Shown here: positions 9,163 through 18,123 of the stretch, piece after piece
How the letters are laid out: every line of letters begins with the position of its first letter
Numbering within the stretch: position 1 is the first letter of the stretch
NCBI GenBank assembly: GCA_963755695.1
Contig: CAVWLB010000001.1
Span: forward strand, 620,001 to 684,000
Direction of reading: 5' to 3'
Source: QHWT01 sp963755695
GTDB lineage: Bacteria; Acidobacteriota; Vicinamibacteria; Vicinamibacterales; 2-12-FULL-66-21
Length of the DNA stretch: 64,000 nucleotides
Position numbers and translations under genes: made by a program
Notes under the pieces: generated by a model
Databases searched by the model: none
Told to the model about the DNA's origin: nothing
Seen by the model: the letters and a program-made list of their open reading frames with translations, nothing else

Positions 9163-9762
9163 CTACTTGATCGCCGGCGCCGAGCACGAGCCAGTTGACG
9201 GAGTGATCGACGTGATCGTGAGCTCCGGCGTGTTGGCCGCCGTCAGCTCGCCCGCGGGTGCCGTTCCGCTCGTTCCCACCGCGCCAGTCTCGGCTTTCGC
9301 ATCGTCTGCATCCTTGAAGGTGCCGACGATCTCGACACGTTTGCCGACGTAGTTCTTGAGATCGCTCTCCTGCTTGCCGGCCAAGCGATAGACCTTACCG
9401 AAGTTGACGTCCGTACCGGATGTGCCGACGGGTTCGTTTGGCGTCCCAGTCGCCTCGGCCTCCGGCTTCTCGGTCGCGGTCGTCGAATCCTCAACCGTGG
9501 CTTGGGTCAGGACGAACTCGTCGCCCGATCCAGCGCCCGTGGTTGCGGTTCCAACCGCTCCGCGCTTCAGCACGCTCGACTCGTTTAAGATGCATCCGGT
9601 GACGGTGATCCGCGAGGTCGTCGTGTCTTTCTGCTGGTCGCTCGTCTCGGTCGGCGATGCAGTAGGCGGCGGCGAGTTTTGTTGCGCGGGGGCCTGCGCC
9701 CAAACAACGAGGCTGAATACGCAGCCCGCAGCAAGAGAGCTCGACAGTAACCTGGGACCCAT
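9163..9762 (-). CDS. Secreted hypothetical protein, Thr/Ala-rich
   Basis: 199 residues. The start is fixed by TAGGAGGTGACTC directly before the ATG, a near-perfect ribosome binding site. A signal peptide (about 1-25, ending AQAPAQ) is followed by a Pro/Ser/Thr-rich stretch, then a beta-rich part with VTGCILNESS, GDEFVLTQATVED and KNYVGKRVEIVGTF, which resembles small OB-like secreted domains found in acidobacteria. A low-complexity linker rich in Thr/Glu/Ala separates the two halves. It is the first gene of the minus-strand run 9762-3867. Function unknown. Confidence 0.8.
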   Translation of the reverse strand: MGPRLLSSSLAAGCVFSLVVWAQAPAQQNSPPPTASPTETSDQQKDTTTSRITVTGCILNESSVLKRGAVGTATTGAGSGDEFVLTQATVEDSTTATEKPEAEATGTPNEPVGTSGTDVNFGKVYRLAGKQESDLKNYVGKRVEIVGTFKDADDAKAETGAVGTSGTAPAGELTAANTPELTITSITPSTGSCSAPAIK

Positions 9763-9932
9763 GAGTCACCTCCTATGACACGCCCGGCGGTATCTACACG
9801 GCCGCGCTCGCCACAAGGAAAAAAATACAGAAAAAGTCCTCGTGGTGCGAAGACGCGGCGTGGTCTCCCAGGTGTAGTGCAACTTGCACGCCGGATCGGA
9901 CGTGACGTCGAGCGACGCGCGAGATTCAGAGA

Positions 9933-10691
9933 TCAATAGAGATCAATAAGGACGTCACTTGCGGGCCGCTCGCGCACGGTTGGTCCCCACGCTTGTCGCC
10001 AGATTTCGATCGCCAGGATTCGATCGATATCGGGCTTGTTGAAGAAGTGACGGTCGATCGACAGATGCTGGCTGCGATGCGCACGGAGCGCGGCGATGCG
10101 GCGCTCGCACCACGCGGAGACGTCGATCACGAAGTCGGCGCCCGGTTGTTCTTCGAGGCGGTCGGAGAGCGTGGCATTCCAGGGCGCGACCGGGGGCGTC
10201 CATAGCAGCCGCCGTACGGCATGTGGCGGCCCGGCGTGGCGGTGCCATCGCGGATCGGCGGCCGCGGCAATGGCGTCGCTCGCGAACCGGCTGATCGCCA
10301 CGTGATCGGGATGCACGTTGAATCCGTTGGGATCGAACGTGATCACGACCGCAGGCCTGGTGTTCCGGATGTGCGCGACCAGCTCGCCACGTATCTGATC
10401 TGGCGGGGCATGCGCGAGGTCACCATCGGCGTAGTTGAGCAGGTACAACTCGTCGAATCCGATGATCGCCGCGGCATCGCGCAATTCAGCGGCACGGCAG
10501 GTGGCAAGATCGCGCGGATCGCAGACGGGAGGATCGCCCACCTTGCCGCGCTCGCCGAGCGTTGCCGTCACGAGAATGCTGCGCGCCCCCGCGGCCGCGC
10601 ACTGCATCACGGTTCCCGCTCCGGAGAAGCTCTCGTCGTCTGGATGCGCAAGGATGAAGAGAAGCGTCAGTCGCTCGGAATGTGCGTGCAC
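9933..10691 (-). CDS. PIG-L family deacetylase (LmbE-like)
   Basis: 252 residues. The zinc-site motif AHPDDE is at residues 15-20 and the third ligand motif HPDH follows NGFNV at about 127. Family members remove N-acetyl groups from GlcNAc-linked substrates, for instance in bacillithiol, mycothiol or glycolipid synthesis. The residue GERGKVGDP and NYADGDL segments are typical. It stands alone on the minus strand, preceded by a hairpin repeat that likely ends the upstream cupin transcript. The actual substrate cannot be told; no thiol-synthesis partner gene is nearby. Confidence 0.92.
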   Translation of the reverse strand: MHAHSERLTLLFILAHPDDESFSGAGTVMQCAAAGARSILVTATLGERGKVGDPPVCDPRDLATCRAAELRDAAAIIGFDELYLLNYADGDLAHAPPDQIRGELVAHIRNTRPAVVITFDPNGFNVHPDHVAISRFASDAIAAAADPRWHRHAGPPHAVRRLLWTPPVAPWNATLSDRLEEQPGADFVIDVSAWCERRIAALRAHRSQHLSIDRHFFNKPDIDRILAIEIWRQAWGPTVRERPASDVLIDLY

Positions 10692-10746
10692 GTCATTGAA
10701 CCGTGTTGATCAAAATGCGCGGTTGCGCCGGGAAGAGGGGGAGAAT

Positions 10747-10796
10747 GGGGTCAGACCCCGATTTTTCAGAACAATGCAAAATCGGGGTCTGACCCC
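10747..10796. repeat. Long inverted repeat built from two GGGGTC(A/T)GACCCC units
   Basis: Arms of 19 nt (10747-10765 and 10778-10796) are perfect complements around a 12-nt loop. Each arm contains the 13-bp near-palindrome GGGGTCAGACCCC or its complement and an AAAAT/ATTTT edge. It sits between the cupin gene (stop at 10823) and the PIG-L gene (start at 10691), so it could act as a terminator. The same 13-mer recurs three times at 47875-47944. Confidence 0.85.
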
Positions 10797-10822
10797 AAGG
10801 GTTCGACCCGACCGATGACGCG

Positions 10823-11341
10823 CTACTTGCTTTCGGTGGTTGTCTTCTTTCGCGGATCGTCGCTCGGGTTGACGTACGTGATCGCGAACGGGCCCATCCC
10901 GTGGATCTGGATGATCGTGGCCTCCTTGGCCATCGCGTAATGATGCATCTGCCGCGGCATGCGAACGAAGTCGCCGGGGGCGAGAGCGTTCATCGATCCT
11001 TCCTCGAACTTGTCGCCTGTGCCGACGGCAAACGAACCGGAGATGACGGTCAGATTTTCGTCGGTAGGATGCCAGTGCGGCGGGACGCGATAGCCGGCGG
11101 GGAACTTCGCGCGCATCACGAATGGACCCGGCTTCGTCGGATCTCCGTCGACGACCGCAGCTTCCGCTCCCGGAGGGAGCGACGGCGGCGCCGGGCCCCA
11201 CTTCAAGTCGGCCGAGGTGACCGGCGCGTGTTTGGCGGGGGGTTTTGGCGCCGGTTTCTCTTTCTGGGCTGTCTGTGCGGCAAGGCCTGTGACCAGCGCG
11301 GCCACGAAAACGAGACTCACACTTGTACGTACTCGCGTCAT
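10823..11341 (-). CDS. Secreted cupin-domain protein
   Basis: 172 residues from ATG 11341, chosen because GAGGAG lies 7 nt upstream; a GTG at 11365 is in frame but less likely. A signal peptide (about 1-22) and a Lys/Pro-rich linker precede a cupin with PPHWHPTDENLTVISG and the second motif LAPGDFVRMPRQMHHYA, giving a full set of His/Glu metal ligands. Such ChrR-like or germin-like single cupins may bind metal and act as oxygenases, isomerases or sensors in the periplasm. No substrate hint is available from the neighbours. Confidence 0.87.
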   Translation of the reverse strand: MTRVRTSVSLVFVAALVTGLAAQTAQKEKPAPKPPAKHAPVTSADLKWGPAPPSLPPGAEAAVVDGDPTKPGPFVMRAKFPAGYRVPPHWHPTDENLTVISGSFAVGTGDKFEEGSMNALAPGDFVRMPRQMHHYAMAKEATIIQIHGMGPFAITYVNPSDDPRKKTTTESK

Positions 11342-11393
11342 CGCAGTCTCCTCGTGAGGTGACAAGATGGCGCGGGATTATATAGCGCCTGCG

Positions 11394-11708
11394 CTACGCG
11401 GCGTCGCTGGAATCGTCCTGCGGTGCGCTTGCCTCAGCCGGCGGGCACGCTGCCAGATGACGGGCAATGTGACACCGCTCCCACCACACCGCCGCCGAAT
11501 AGATGATGGCATTGACCGCAAGATGCGGCTGCCGGCGTTTCAACCACGCGGCGGCGTTGTAAGCCGCGCAGACAGAAACCGTTACCAGGAGAACACCGTG
11601 CACCGCGGCCTTCAGCGGTTCGCACCGTCCTGAATCCAGCATCTCGGATACGGGCTCGAACGCGCCCGCCGCACGCTCCACGGAAACCCCCCGCCGGCCG
11701 CTCGCCAT
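11394..11708 (-). CDS. Small membrane protein of unknown function
   Basis: 104 residues. A purine-rich GGGGAGGAG stands just before ATG 11708, and the codon pattern fits the genome, so I take it as real. There is one clear hydrophobic helix (AAVHGVLLVTVSVCAAYNAAAW) and a second weaker one (HLAVNAIIYSAAVWWE) with basic residues between. The N-terminal 30 residues are polar. No family recognised. It sits between the cupin gene and the broken acyl-CoA ligase, both on the same strand. Confidence 0.6.
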   Translation of the reverse strand: MASGRRGVSVERAAGAFEPVSEMLDSGRCEPLKAAVHGVLLVTVSVCAAYNAAAWLKRRQPHLAVNAIIYSAAVWWERCHIARHLAACPPAEASAPQDDSSDAA

Positions 11709-11910
11709 GGCTCCTCCCCGGAGATCGGTCCAACTCCATCCGGCGGAGACGGCAGTGCAAGTGTTGAGCCATTATTGGGGCATTTGATCAAGTGTGTAGA
11801 CTTCGCGGAATGTTCAGGAAATGTCCCCCACTGGGGCATGAGTCGGAAGCTTTTCGTCTCCAGGTTGCCCTTTAGATGAAGCAGCTTCAACATCTTGAAT
11901 CGCGGCGGCA
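11709..11910. other. Intergenic region without a recognised gene
   Basis: About 200 nt upstream of the small membrane protein. It contains two copies of TGGGGCAT (about 11775 and 11833) and moderately AT-rich sequence around 11770-11800. I see no coding region here; promoter elements are likely but not clear. Confidence 0.4.
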
Positions 11911-11950
11911 GAACCCGAGAACCCGAAAACCCGAGAACCCGAGAACCCGC
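11911..11950. repeat. GAACCCGA octamer array
   Basis: Five tandem copies of GAACCCGA with one variant (GAACCCGAAAACCCGA) directly downstream of the acyl-CoA ligase stop codon. No inverted partner is present here. The same unit occurs at 29417-29579. Confidence 0.8.
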
Positions 11951-13518
11951 CTAGGCCTCCGCGACGATCCGGTCGCGAAGCACACGTCGCAGGATCTTTC
12001 CCGACGGCGACTTCGGGATGGCGTCGATGAAGTCCAGCCGACGGATTTTCTTGTAAGGGGCGACGCGTCCGGCGACGAACGCCATCAACTCGTCGGCGGT
12101 CGCGGGCGCCTTGAGGACGACGAAGGCGCGCGGGAATCTCTCCGGCGTCCTCGTCCTTTTGCGGGACGACGGCCGCGTCGGCAACGGCAGGATGCGACAG
12201 CAGCACGCTCTCGAGCTCCGCCGGCGCGATCTGCATGCCCTTGTATTTGATCAACTCCTTCAGGCGATCGACGATGAAGAAGTGGCCGTCTGCGTCGGCG
12301 TGTCCGATGTCGCCGGTATGCAGCCATCCCTCGACGTCGAGCGTCGCGCGCGTCGCATCGGGACGATTCAGATAGCCGAGCATGACCTGCGGACCGCGGA
12401 TCCAGAGTCTCGCCGTCCTGCCCGGACTCGAGGTCATTTCCGGTCGTCGGATCCACGACCCGGCACTCGGTGTTTGCGACCGGCAGGCCGACCGAACCCG
12501 GCTTGGTCCGATGGGATTGTTCGGGACGTCGTGTGCGTGGCCGGGCTCGCTTCGGTCATGCCGTAGCCCTGCTGCAGGAAGCAGCCGACGCGCGCCGTAC
12601 ACTGGCGGATCACGTCGGCGCCGAGCGGCGCCGCGCCGGAGAACAGTTTCCTGATCGACGAGAAGTCGCGGCCGTCTACGCCGGGACTCTTCGCGAGCGC
12701 AAGGACGATCGGCGGTACGACGTGGAGGACGGTCGCGCGGTAGCGCTCGACGGCTCGAGATAGCGGTCGAGATCGAAGCGCGGCATCACGACGAGCGTGG
12801 CGCCCGACCACAGGCCGAGCAGCATGATCACGACGAGGCCGTAGATGTGGAAGAAGGGCAGGAAGCACACGAGCGTATCCTCGCCATCGCGAAGGTGCCC
12901 CGCCGCGTCGAGCTGCAACACGTTTGCGACGAGGTTGCGATGCGACAGCATCACGCCCTTGGGAAGTCCGGTCGTGCCGCTCGAGTATGGAAGCGCGACG
13001 ATGTCATGGGGATCAATCGAGACCGATGGTGGTGCGGCAGCCTGCGCAGTCAGCTCGTCGAATGGCGTCGCGCCAGGCATGGTGCCGAAAGAGAAGATGT
13101 GTTCGGGCTTGGTTTGCGCGGCGGCGGTGAGGGCCGCTTCCTGAACCGCGGGTGAGGTGAACAGGACCCGCGGACGGCAGTCGTTCAGCTGCCTGACCAG
13201 ATCCTCCCGCGTATTCATCGCGCTTGCCGTCGTCACGATCGCGCCAAGCCGGGCGACGGCGAGGACGGCAATCGCGTACTCCGGAGTGTTGGGGCTGAAG
13301 ATGGCGCAGACGTCACCCTTTCCGAGCCCGAGCCCCGCCAGTGAGGCGGCCGCACGATCGACCAGGTCGGGAAGCTGTGCGTAGGTGATGGTGCGTCCGT
13401 CGGTGCTGTCGACCAGCGCCGCCCGATTGCCCCGTTCGCGCGCGCGCGCGAGCACGAACTCCGCCAACGGAGTCGACGGAATCTCGAGCGCCGGATGGGA
13501 ACTCCGGTAGATCGTCAC
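11951..13518 (-). pseudogene. AMP-dependent acyl-CoA ligase (4-coumarate/fatty acid type), four frameshifts
   Basis: All signatures of an acyl-CoA ligase are present but in changing frames: LPYSSGTTGLPKGVMLSH (A3), GYGMTEASPAT (A5), GWLHTGDIGHADADG (A7), KELIKYKGMQIAPAELE (A8) and PKSPSGKILRR (A10 lysine). The frame changes near 12757, 12500, 12420 and 12150. Total length (about 520 residues) matches the family. The start is GTG 13518, with a TAGAAT box at 13535-13540 upstream. Because every catalytic motif survives, recent indels or sequencing errors are more likely than an old pseudogene. If intact it would activate a carboxylate with ATP and load CoA. Confidence 0.85.
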
Positions 13519-13719
13519 GTTCGCGGTGCCGCGGATTCTACACCAGGATCAGAACAAATCGCCGGCCGTCAGCGTCACCGGGGATCTTCACGCCGATCGT
13601 TCCTGCTCCGCCATGACGCCACGCGCTCGCGATCCGACGCGAGCGCCATTTATGTCCGCAGTTGCCTCGAAGCCGGAGTTGTCATAGCGTTCGCACCCGA
13701 GAAAGTGGAGGTGCTGCCT

Positions 13720-15159
13720 ATGTCGCCCGACGATACCCCCAAGACGGCCGACCAATTCTTCAAGTTCGCCAAGAATCAGCAATCCGAGATGGTCGACCTC
13801 AAGTTCGTCGACATGCTCGGGAGTTGGCAGCACTGTTCGTTTCCCATCGACGCGCTCGATGAGGGAACGTTCGAGGAGGGCCTCGGGTTCGACGGGTCGT
13901 CGATTCGAGGGTGGATGGGGATCCACGAGTCCGACATGATGGCGCTTCCCGATCCGACGACCGCGCGCATCGATCCATTCTTCGCGCAGCCCACGGTCAG
14001 CGTGATCGCCAACGTGGTCGATCCGATCACCCGCCAGGAGTTCACCCGCGATCCCCGACATGTCGCGCGCAAGGCAGAGGCCTACCTGAAGGAGACCGGC
14101 ATTGCCGACACCTGCTATGTCGGTCCCGAACCGGAGTTCTTCATCTTCGACGAGGTGCGCTACGAGCAGAATCAGCACAAGGGCTACTACGAGATCGACT
14201 CGGTTGAAGGCGCGTGGAATACCGGGCGGATCGAGGAGCCGAATCTCGGGTACAAGCCAAGCTTCAAGGGCGGCTATTTTCCGGTGAGTCCCACCGACAC
14301 CTTTCACGATCTCCGCGGCGAGATGGTGAACGAGATGCGCAAGATCGGGATCGTGGTCGAAGCGCACCACCACGAAGTGGCAACCGCCGGGCAGAGCGAA
14401 ATCGACATGAGGTTCCAGCCGCTCCTGAAGATGGCGGACCAATTCATGTGGTACAAGTACATTTGCAAGAACGTCGCGAAGCGTCACGGCAAGACCGTCA
14501 CGTTCATGCCCAAGCCGGTGTTCGAGGACAACGGCAGCGGCATGCACACGCACGTCTCGCTCTGGAATGGCGGCACGCCGCTCTTTGCCGGCGACAGTTA
14601 CGCCGGACTCAGCCAGACCGGTTTGTTTGCCGCCGGCGGACTTCTCAAACACGCACCCGCGATCCTCGCGTTCGCGGCGCCGACCACCAACTCTTACCGT
14701 CGCCTGGTGCCGGGCTTCGAAGCGCCGGTCAACCTCGCGCTTTCGGCGCGCAATCGCTCGGCTGCGATCCGGATTCCGATGTATTCCAAGAGCCCCAAGG
14801 CCAAGCGTCTCGAATTCCGCTGTCCGGATCCGAGCTGCAACGGATACCTGGCCTGGTCGGCGATGCTGATGGCGATGGTCGATGGCATCCAGAACAAGAT
14901 CGATCCCGGCGCCCCGCTGGATCGCGACATCTACGAGATGACACGCGAAGAGATGAAGCACATGGGGATTCGGACGACCCCCGGTTCGCTGGAAGAGGCG
15001 ATCGGCGCGCTCGAGCAGGACAACGCCTTCCTGTTGAAAGGCGACGTCTTCACCACGGATCTCATCGAAACCTGGCTGACGTGGAAGCGGGATCGGGAAC
15101 TCGATCCGATGCGCATGCGGCCGCACCCGCACGAGTTCTACCTGTATTACGACAACTGA
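13720..15159 (+). CDS. glnA: Glutamine synthetase, type I
   Basis: 479 residues from ATG 13720, with GGAGG 8 nt upstream. It converts glutamate, ammonia and ATP to glutamine in the cytoplasm. Visible motifs include LGFDGSSIRGW, GPEPEFFIFD (metal-binding Glu), AHHHEVATAGQSEIDMRF, the ATP-site region FEDNGSGMHTHVSLW and the glutamate-site segment RLVPGFEAPVNLALSARNRSA. A tyrosine in DRDIYEMTREE at residue 405 corresponds to the adenylylated Tyr of the enterobacterial enzyme, so covalent control by GlnE is possible. No glnB or glnE is in the window. A 514-codon open frame on the opposite strand is a GC-driven shadow. Confidence 0.98.
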   Translation: MSPDDTPKTADQFFKFAKNQQSEMVDLKFVDMLGSWQHCSFPIDALDEGTFEEGLGFDGSSIRGWMGIHESDMMALPDPTTARIDPFFAQPTVSVIANVVDPITRQEFTRDPRHVARKAEAYLKETGIADTCYVGPEPEFFIFDEVRYEQNQHKGYYEIDSVEGAWNTGRIEEPNLGYKPSFKGGYFPVSPTDTFHDLRGEMVNEMRKIGIVVEAHHHEVATAGQSEIDMRFQPLLKMADQFMWYKYICKNVAKRHGKTVTFMPKPVFEDNGSGMHTHVSLWNGGTPLFAGDSYAGLSQTGLFAAGGLLKHAPAILAFAAPTTNSYRRLVPGFEAPVNLALSARNRSAAIRIPMYSKSPKAKRLEFRCPDPSCNGYLAWSAMLMAMVDGIQNKIDPGAPLDRDIYEMTREEMKHMGIRTTPGSLEEAIGALEQDNAFLLKGDVFTTDLIETWLTWKRDRELDPMRMRPHPHEFYLYYDN

Positions 15160-15163
15160 TCGT

Positions 15164-15272
15164 CGTTTGCGGTTCGCGGTTCGCGGTGTGCGTTCGCACC
15201 GCCAACCGCCAACCGCTGCTGGGAACTGCCAACTGCCAACCTGACGGGTCCCAACCGCCGCCTGGCAACCGC
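15164..15272. repeat. Inverted short-repeat array (CGGTT / AACCG type)
   Basis: The left part repeats GCGGTTC (GGTTCGCGGTTCGCGGT), the right part repeats GCCAACCG and GCCAACTG several times, so the halves are complementary and could fold into a long imperfect hairpin directly after glnA. It probably ends the glnA transcript. Confidence 0.7.
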
Positions 15273-15306
15273 TCTGTCAATGGCCTCTCTCCCACAATAG
15301 CGCCAG

Positions 15307-15336
15307 TTGACAATGTGACAGTGACTGTCATATAAC
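15307..15336 (+). promoter_or_regulatory. MerR-type promoter with operator in an 18-bp spacer
   Basis: TTGACA (15307-15312) and TATAAC (15331-15336) are separated by 18 bp, longer than the usual 17. The spacer contains a perfect 7-bp inverted repeat, TGACAGT-G-ACTGTCA (15316-15330). This is how MerR-family regulators bind and untwist their promoters. The adjacent MerR gene is the obvious regulator. Confidence 0.85.
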
Positions 15337-15343
15337 GCTGGAT

Positions 15344-15766
15344 GTGCCGGATGATTCGCGCTACGCGATAGGCGATCTCGCGGACCTCGGTGGCGTGTCG
15401 CGCCGGACCGTGCGCTACTACGTCCAGGAAGGACTGCTCCCCGAACCTTATGGGGTCGGCCGCGGCAACCATTACGGTCGTGAACACCTCGATCAGCTGC
15501 TGAAGGTGAAGTCCCTGCAGGAGGGCGGGCGGACCCTGGAGGAGATTCGCCAGGCGCTCCATGATCAATCCCGGCCGAGTGAACTCAGATTGCCGGAGCC
15601 GGCCCTCGAACGGACGGTGTGGCGCCGGATCACCCTCGCGCCGGGTGTGGAATTGAGTGTTGCCAGCGACGTGCGCCTGCCGCTTCCTGGAAAGCTGGCG
15701 GAACTCGCCGCGTGGTGCCGGATACATTTTCCCGGGACTGCCAGAGAAGAGGACAACGATGCCTGA
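15344..15766 (+). CDS. MerR-family transcriptional regulator
   Basis: 140 residues from GTG 15344. The N-terminal winged helix-turn-helix reads YAIGDLADLGGVSRRTVRYYVQEGLLPEP with the second wing at GNHYGREHLDQLL; a short helix (about 55-85) would give the dimer coiled coil. The C-terminal half is short and has one cysteine (AAWCRIHF), so no clear metal or drug-binding domain. The start codon is only 7 nt past the -10 box, so the message is probably leaderless. Its end overlaps the start of the VIT/VWA gene by 8 nt, making translational coupling and joint autoregulation likely. Confidence 0.93.
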   Translation: MPDDSRYAIGDLADLGGVSRRTVRYYVQEGLLPEPYGVGRGNHYGREHLDQLLKVKSLQEGGRTLEEIRQALHDQSRPSELRLPEPALERTVWRRITLAPGVELSVASDVRLPLPGKLAELAAWCRIHFPGTAREEDNDA

Positions 15767-18112
15767 ACCACTCACCCTTCCTCGCGCCGGCCTGTTCACG
15801 ACCGAGCGTGCGCCGGTTCCGCTCGACGGCGTGGCCATCGACGCCGAGATCTCGACCTTCTGCGCGCGCGTCGTTGTCACCCAGCGGTTCATCAATCGCG
15901 AAACCAAGTCAATCGAAGCGGTCTACGTGTTCCCCCTCGATGAGGGGGCTGCGGTGTGCGGATTCGAAGCGATCATCGACGGCACGCTCGTCGTCGGCGA
16001 GGTGAAGGATAGGGAAGAAGCATTCGACCTGTACGACCAGGCCATGGAGGATGGCCATGGAGCCTATCTGCTGGACGAAGAACGGCCGGACGTCTTCCAG
16101 GCGAGCGTCGGGAATCTGCCACCCGGAAAGGAAGTCTTGCTGAGGCTTACTTACGTGACCGAGCTCACGGTCGAACGCGACAGCATCCGGTTCTCGATTC
16201 CAACGACCGTCTCGCCACGTTACGCGCCGGCAGAGGATCACCGCGGGTTCGGTCGGTCCGATGCGCAGACGCTCAGTCCACCGTTGGCATGGCGGGTGCC
16301 CTATGGGCTCAGTCTTTCCGTCAAGGTCGCGATGGCTGGCGCAATCACGCGCCTCGAGTCGCCGTCGCATCCGGTTGCCGTCTCAATCCACGGTCAGGAC
16401 GCGACCGTGACGCTTGGCGCAGCGCGACGCGGCGCTGGATCGGGACTTCGTCCTGTCGATTTCGGCAGATGCCCTGGACGTTCCCCGGGCGTGGGTGGAG
16501 CGCGGCGAGGACGGCGAGGAATCGATCGCGGTCTCGTTCGTCCCCACGCTGGAGCAGGCAACGGCACCGGCTGAAATCACGTTCCTCGTCGGATCGATCC
16601 GGGTCGATGGCTGGGACATCCATCGAAGAGGTCCGCAACGCGCTTCAGCTATGTCTGCGCTCGATGATTCCGGGGTGCTACTTCAACATCTATGGATTCG
16701 GATCGACGTTCGAGTGGGCGTTCCCCCAGAGTCGGGCGTACGACGAGCAAAGCCTGGCCAAGGCAAGCGCACACGTATCTTCCCTCGACGCGAATCTGGG
16801 TGGAACCGAGATTCTGCCGGCATTGCGGGCAGTGCTGGAGCAGCCCCGGCATGGGACGCTGTCCCGACAGATCGTGATTCTGACCGATGGACAGGTGACC
16901 AACACCGACCCGGTTCTCGCGCTCGCGAAAGAACACTGCGCCGAGGCCCGCATATTCACCTTTGGCATTGGCGCTGGGGCCAGTCACCATCTGGTCAAAG
17001 GTCTTGCGCGGGCGGGTACCGGCCTCGCGGAGTTCATCTATCCCGGGGAGCGAATCGAGCCGAAGGTGGTTCGGCTGTTCGGTCGGCTGCTGTCTCCGGC
17101 GATGACCAATGTTCGAATCGACTGGAGTGGAGCTGACGTCGTGCAAGCGCCGTCTGCCGTTCCCCCGGTGTTTTCAGGCGGACGGCTGCTGTTGTATGGC
17201 CTCCTTAAGCAGGGAGGCGCGACGCCGGCGCGGGCCCGCCTCAGCGCGGAGGCTCCATCGGGGTCGAAGACGTGGGACGTCGAGATCGATACGCGGAAGG
17301 CCGTCACGGGGCGCACCGTCGCCACGCTAGCCGCCCGGTCACGGATTCGCGAACTGGAGGAGAGCCCGGAATGGACGAAGACCCGCGGCTCACGCCAGAA
17401 GGACCGCAAGCCTGACCCTGTCAGGCAGGAGATCATCGCGCTCAGCAAGCGCTACGGCCTCGCCTCCCGGGAGGCGTCCTATGTGGCCATAGAAAGGCGC
17501 GACACACCGGTCCATGGCGACATTCAGCTTCGTCGCGTGCCGGTGCAGCTGACCACCGGATGGGGAGGACTCGACGAGATGCTCTTCGCTCGCAAGATGC
17601 CCGATGCGTTCAGCCCTCAACTGCAGCAACCTGGATCGCCAGCCGCCGCCCTCCCGAGTAAGCCGGCCCGCATGTCCGTTGAAGGGCGAACGGTCTTTTT
17701 CTTCCTGGACGGGTCGGCCAAATCACCGGCGGTTCTTTCTGGCTGGGGGAAGTTCCAGAGCCTCAATAAGCCCAGTGAGCGGGTTCCGGCAACGGGGATG
17801 TACGCGCTGATCAGCCTGCAGCATGCCGATGGTTCCTGGGATCTCACCCAGCAATTCGCCGACGCCATCGGTCAGGACCTGCGCGACCTCGAGCAGGGTT
17901 TGCCCGGCCCCACGGGTGCCAGCGTCGAGGTGCGACAGGCCTGGGCTACCGCACTCGCTCTCGCATGGCTCGACCATGCCGTACTTGATGCAGAGCCCGA
18001 GTGGCGGATGTTGGCCGCCAAGGCGCAGAAGTGGCTGGACGGCTTGACGGCCGCGCCCGCCCCCGTGACCTCATGGAGGGACGCGGCAGCGAAATTTCTG
18101 CAAGCGCTGTAG
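15759..18112 (+). pseudogene. VIT and VWA domain protein, two frameshifts
   Basis: Starts at ATG 15759 with GAAGAGGA upstream. The VIT (inter-alpha-trypsin) domain is residues about 10-130 (VVVTQRFINRETKSIEAVYVFPL, LPPGKEVLLRLTYV). The frame changes near 16405-16414 and again near 16590, after which the VWA domain follows with the MIDAS motif DRSGSM, the LGGTEI threonine and ILTDGQV aspartate. The C-terminal 250 residues carry an alpha-helical region with LQHADGSWDLTQ. Without the shifts it would be a cytoplasmic or surface protein of about 780 residues that binds a partner through a metal site. Both breaks leave all motifs intact, so assembly error is plausible. Confidence 0.85.
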
Positions 18113-18115
18113 AAT
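18110..18115 (+). promoter_or_regulatory. -10-like box TAGAAT for the following acyltransferase gene
   Basis: TAGAAT overlaps the stop codon of the VIT/VWA gene and stands 8 nt before GTG 18124. No ribosome binding site is seen, so the message may be leaderless. No good -35 match. Confidence 0.5.
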
Positions 18116-18123
18116 GCGCGGTC

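Noticed and set aside
13588..15132. 514-codon open frame opposite glnA
   Set aside because: Shadow of glutamine synthetase; composition and lack of motifs show it is not coding.
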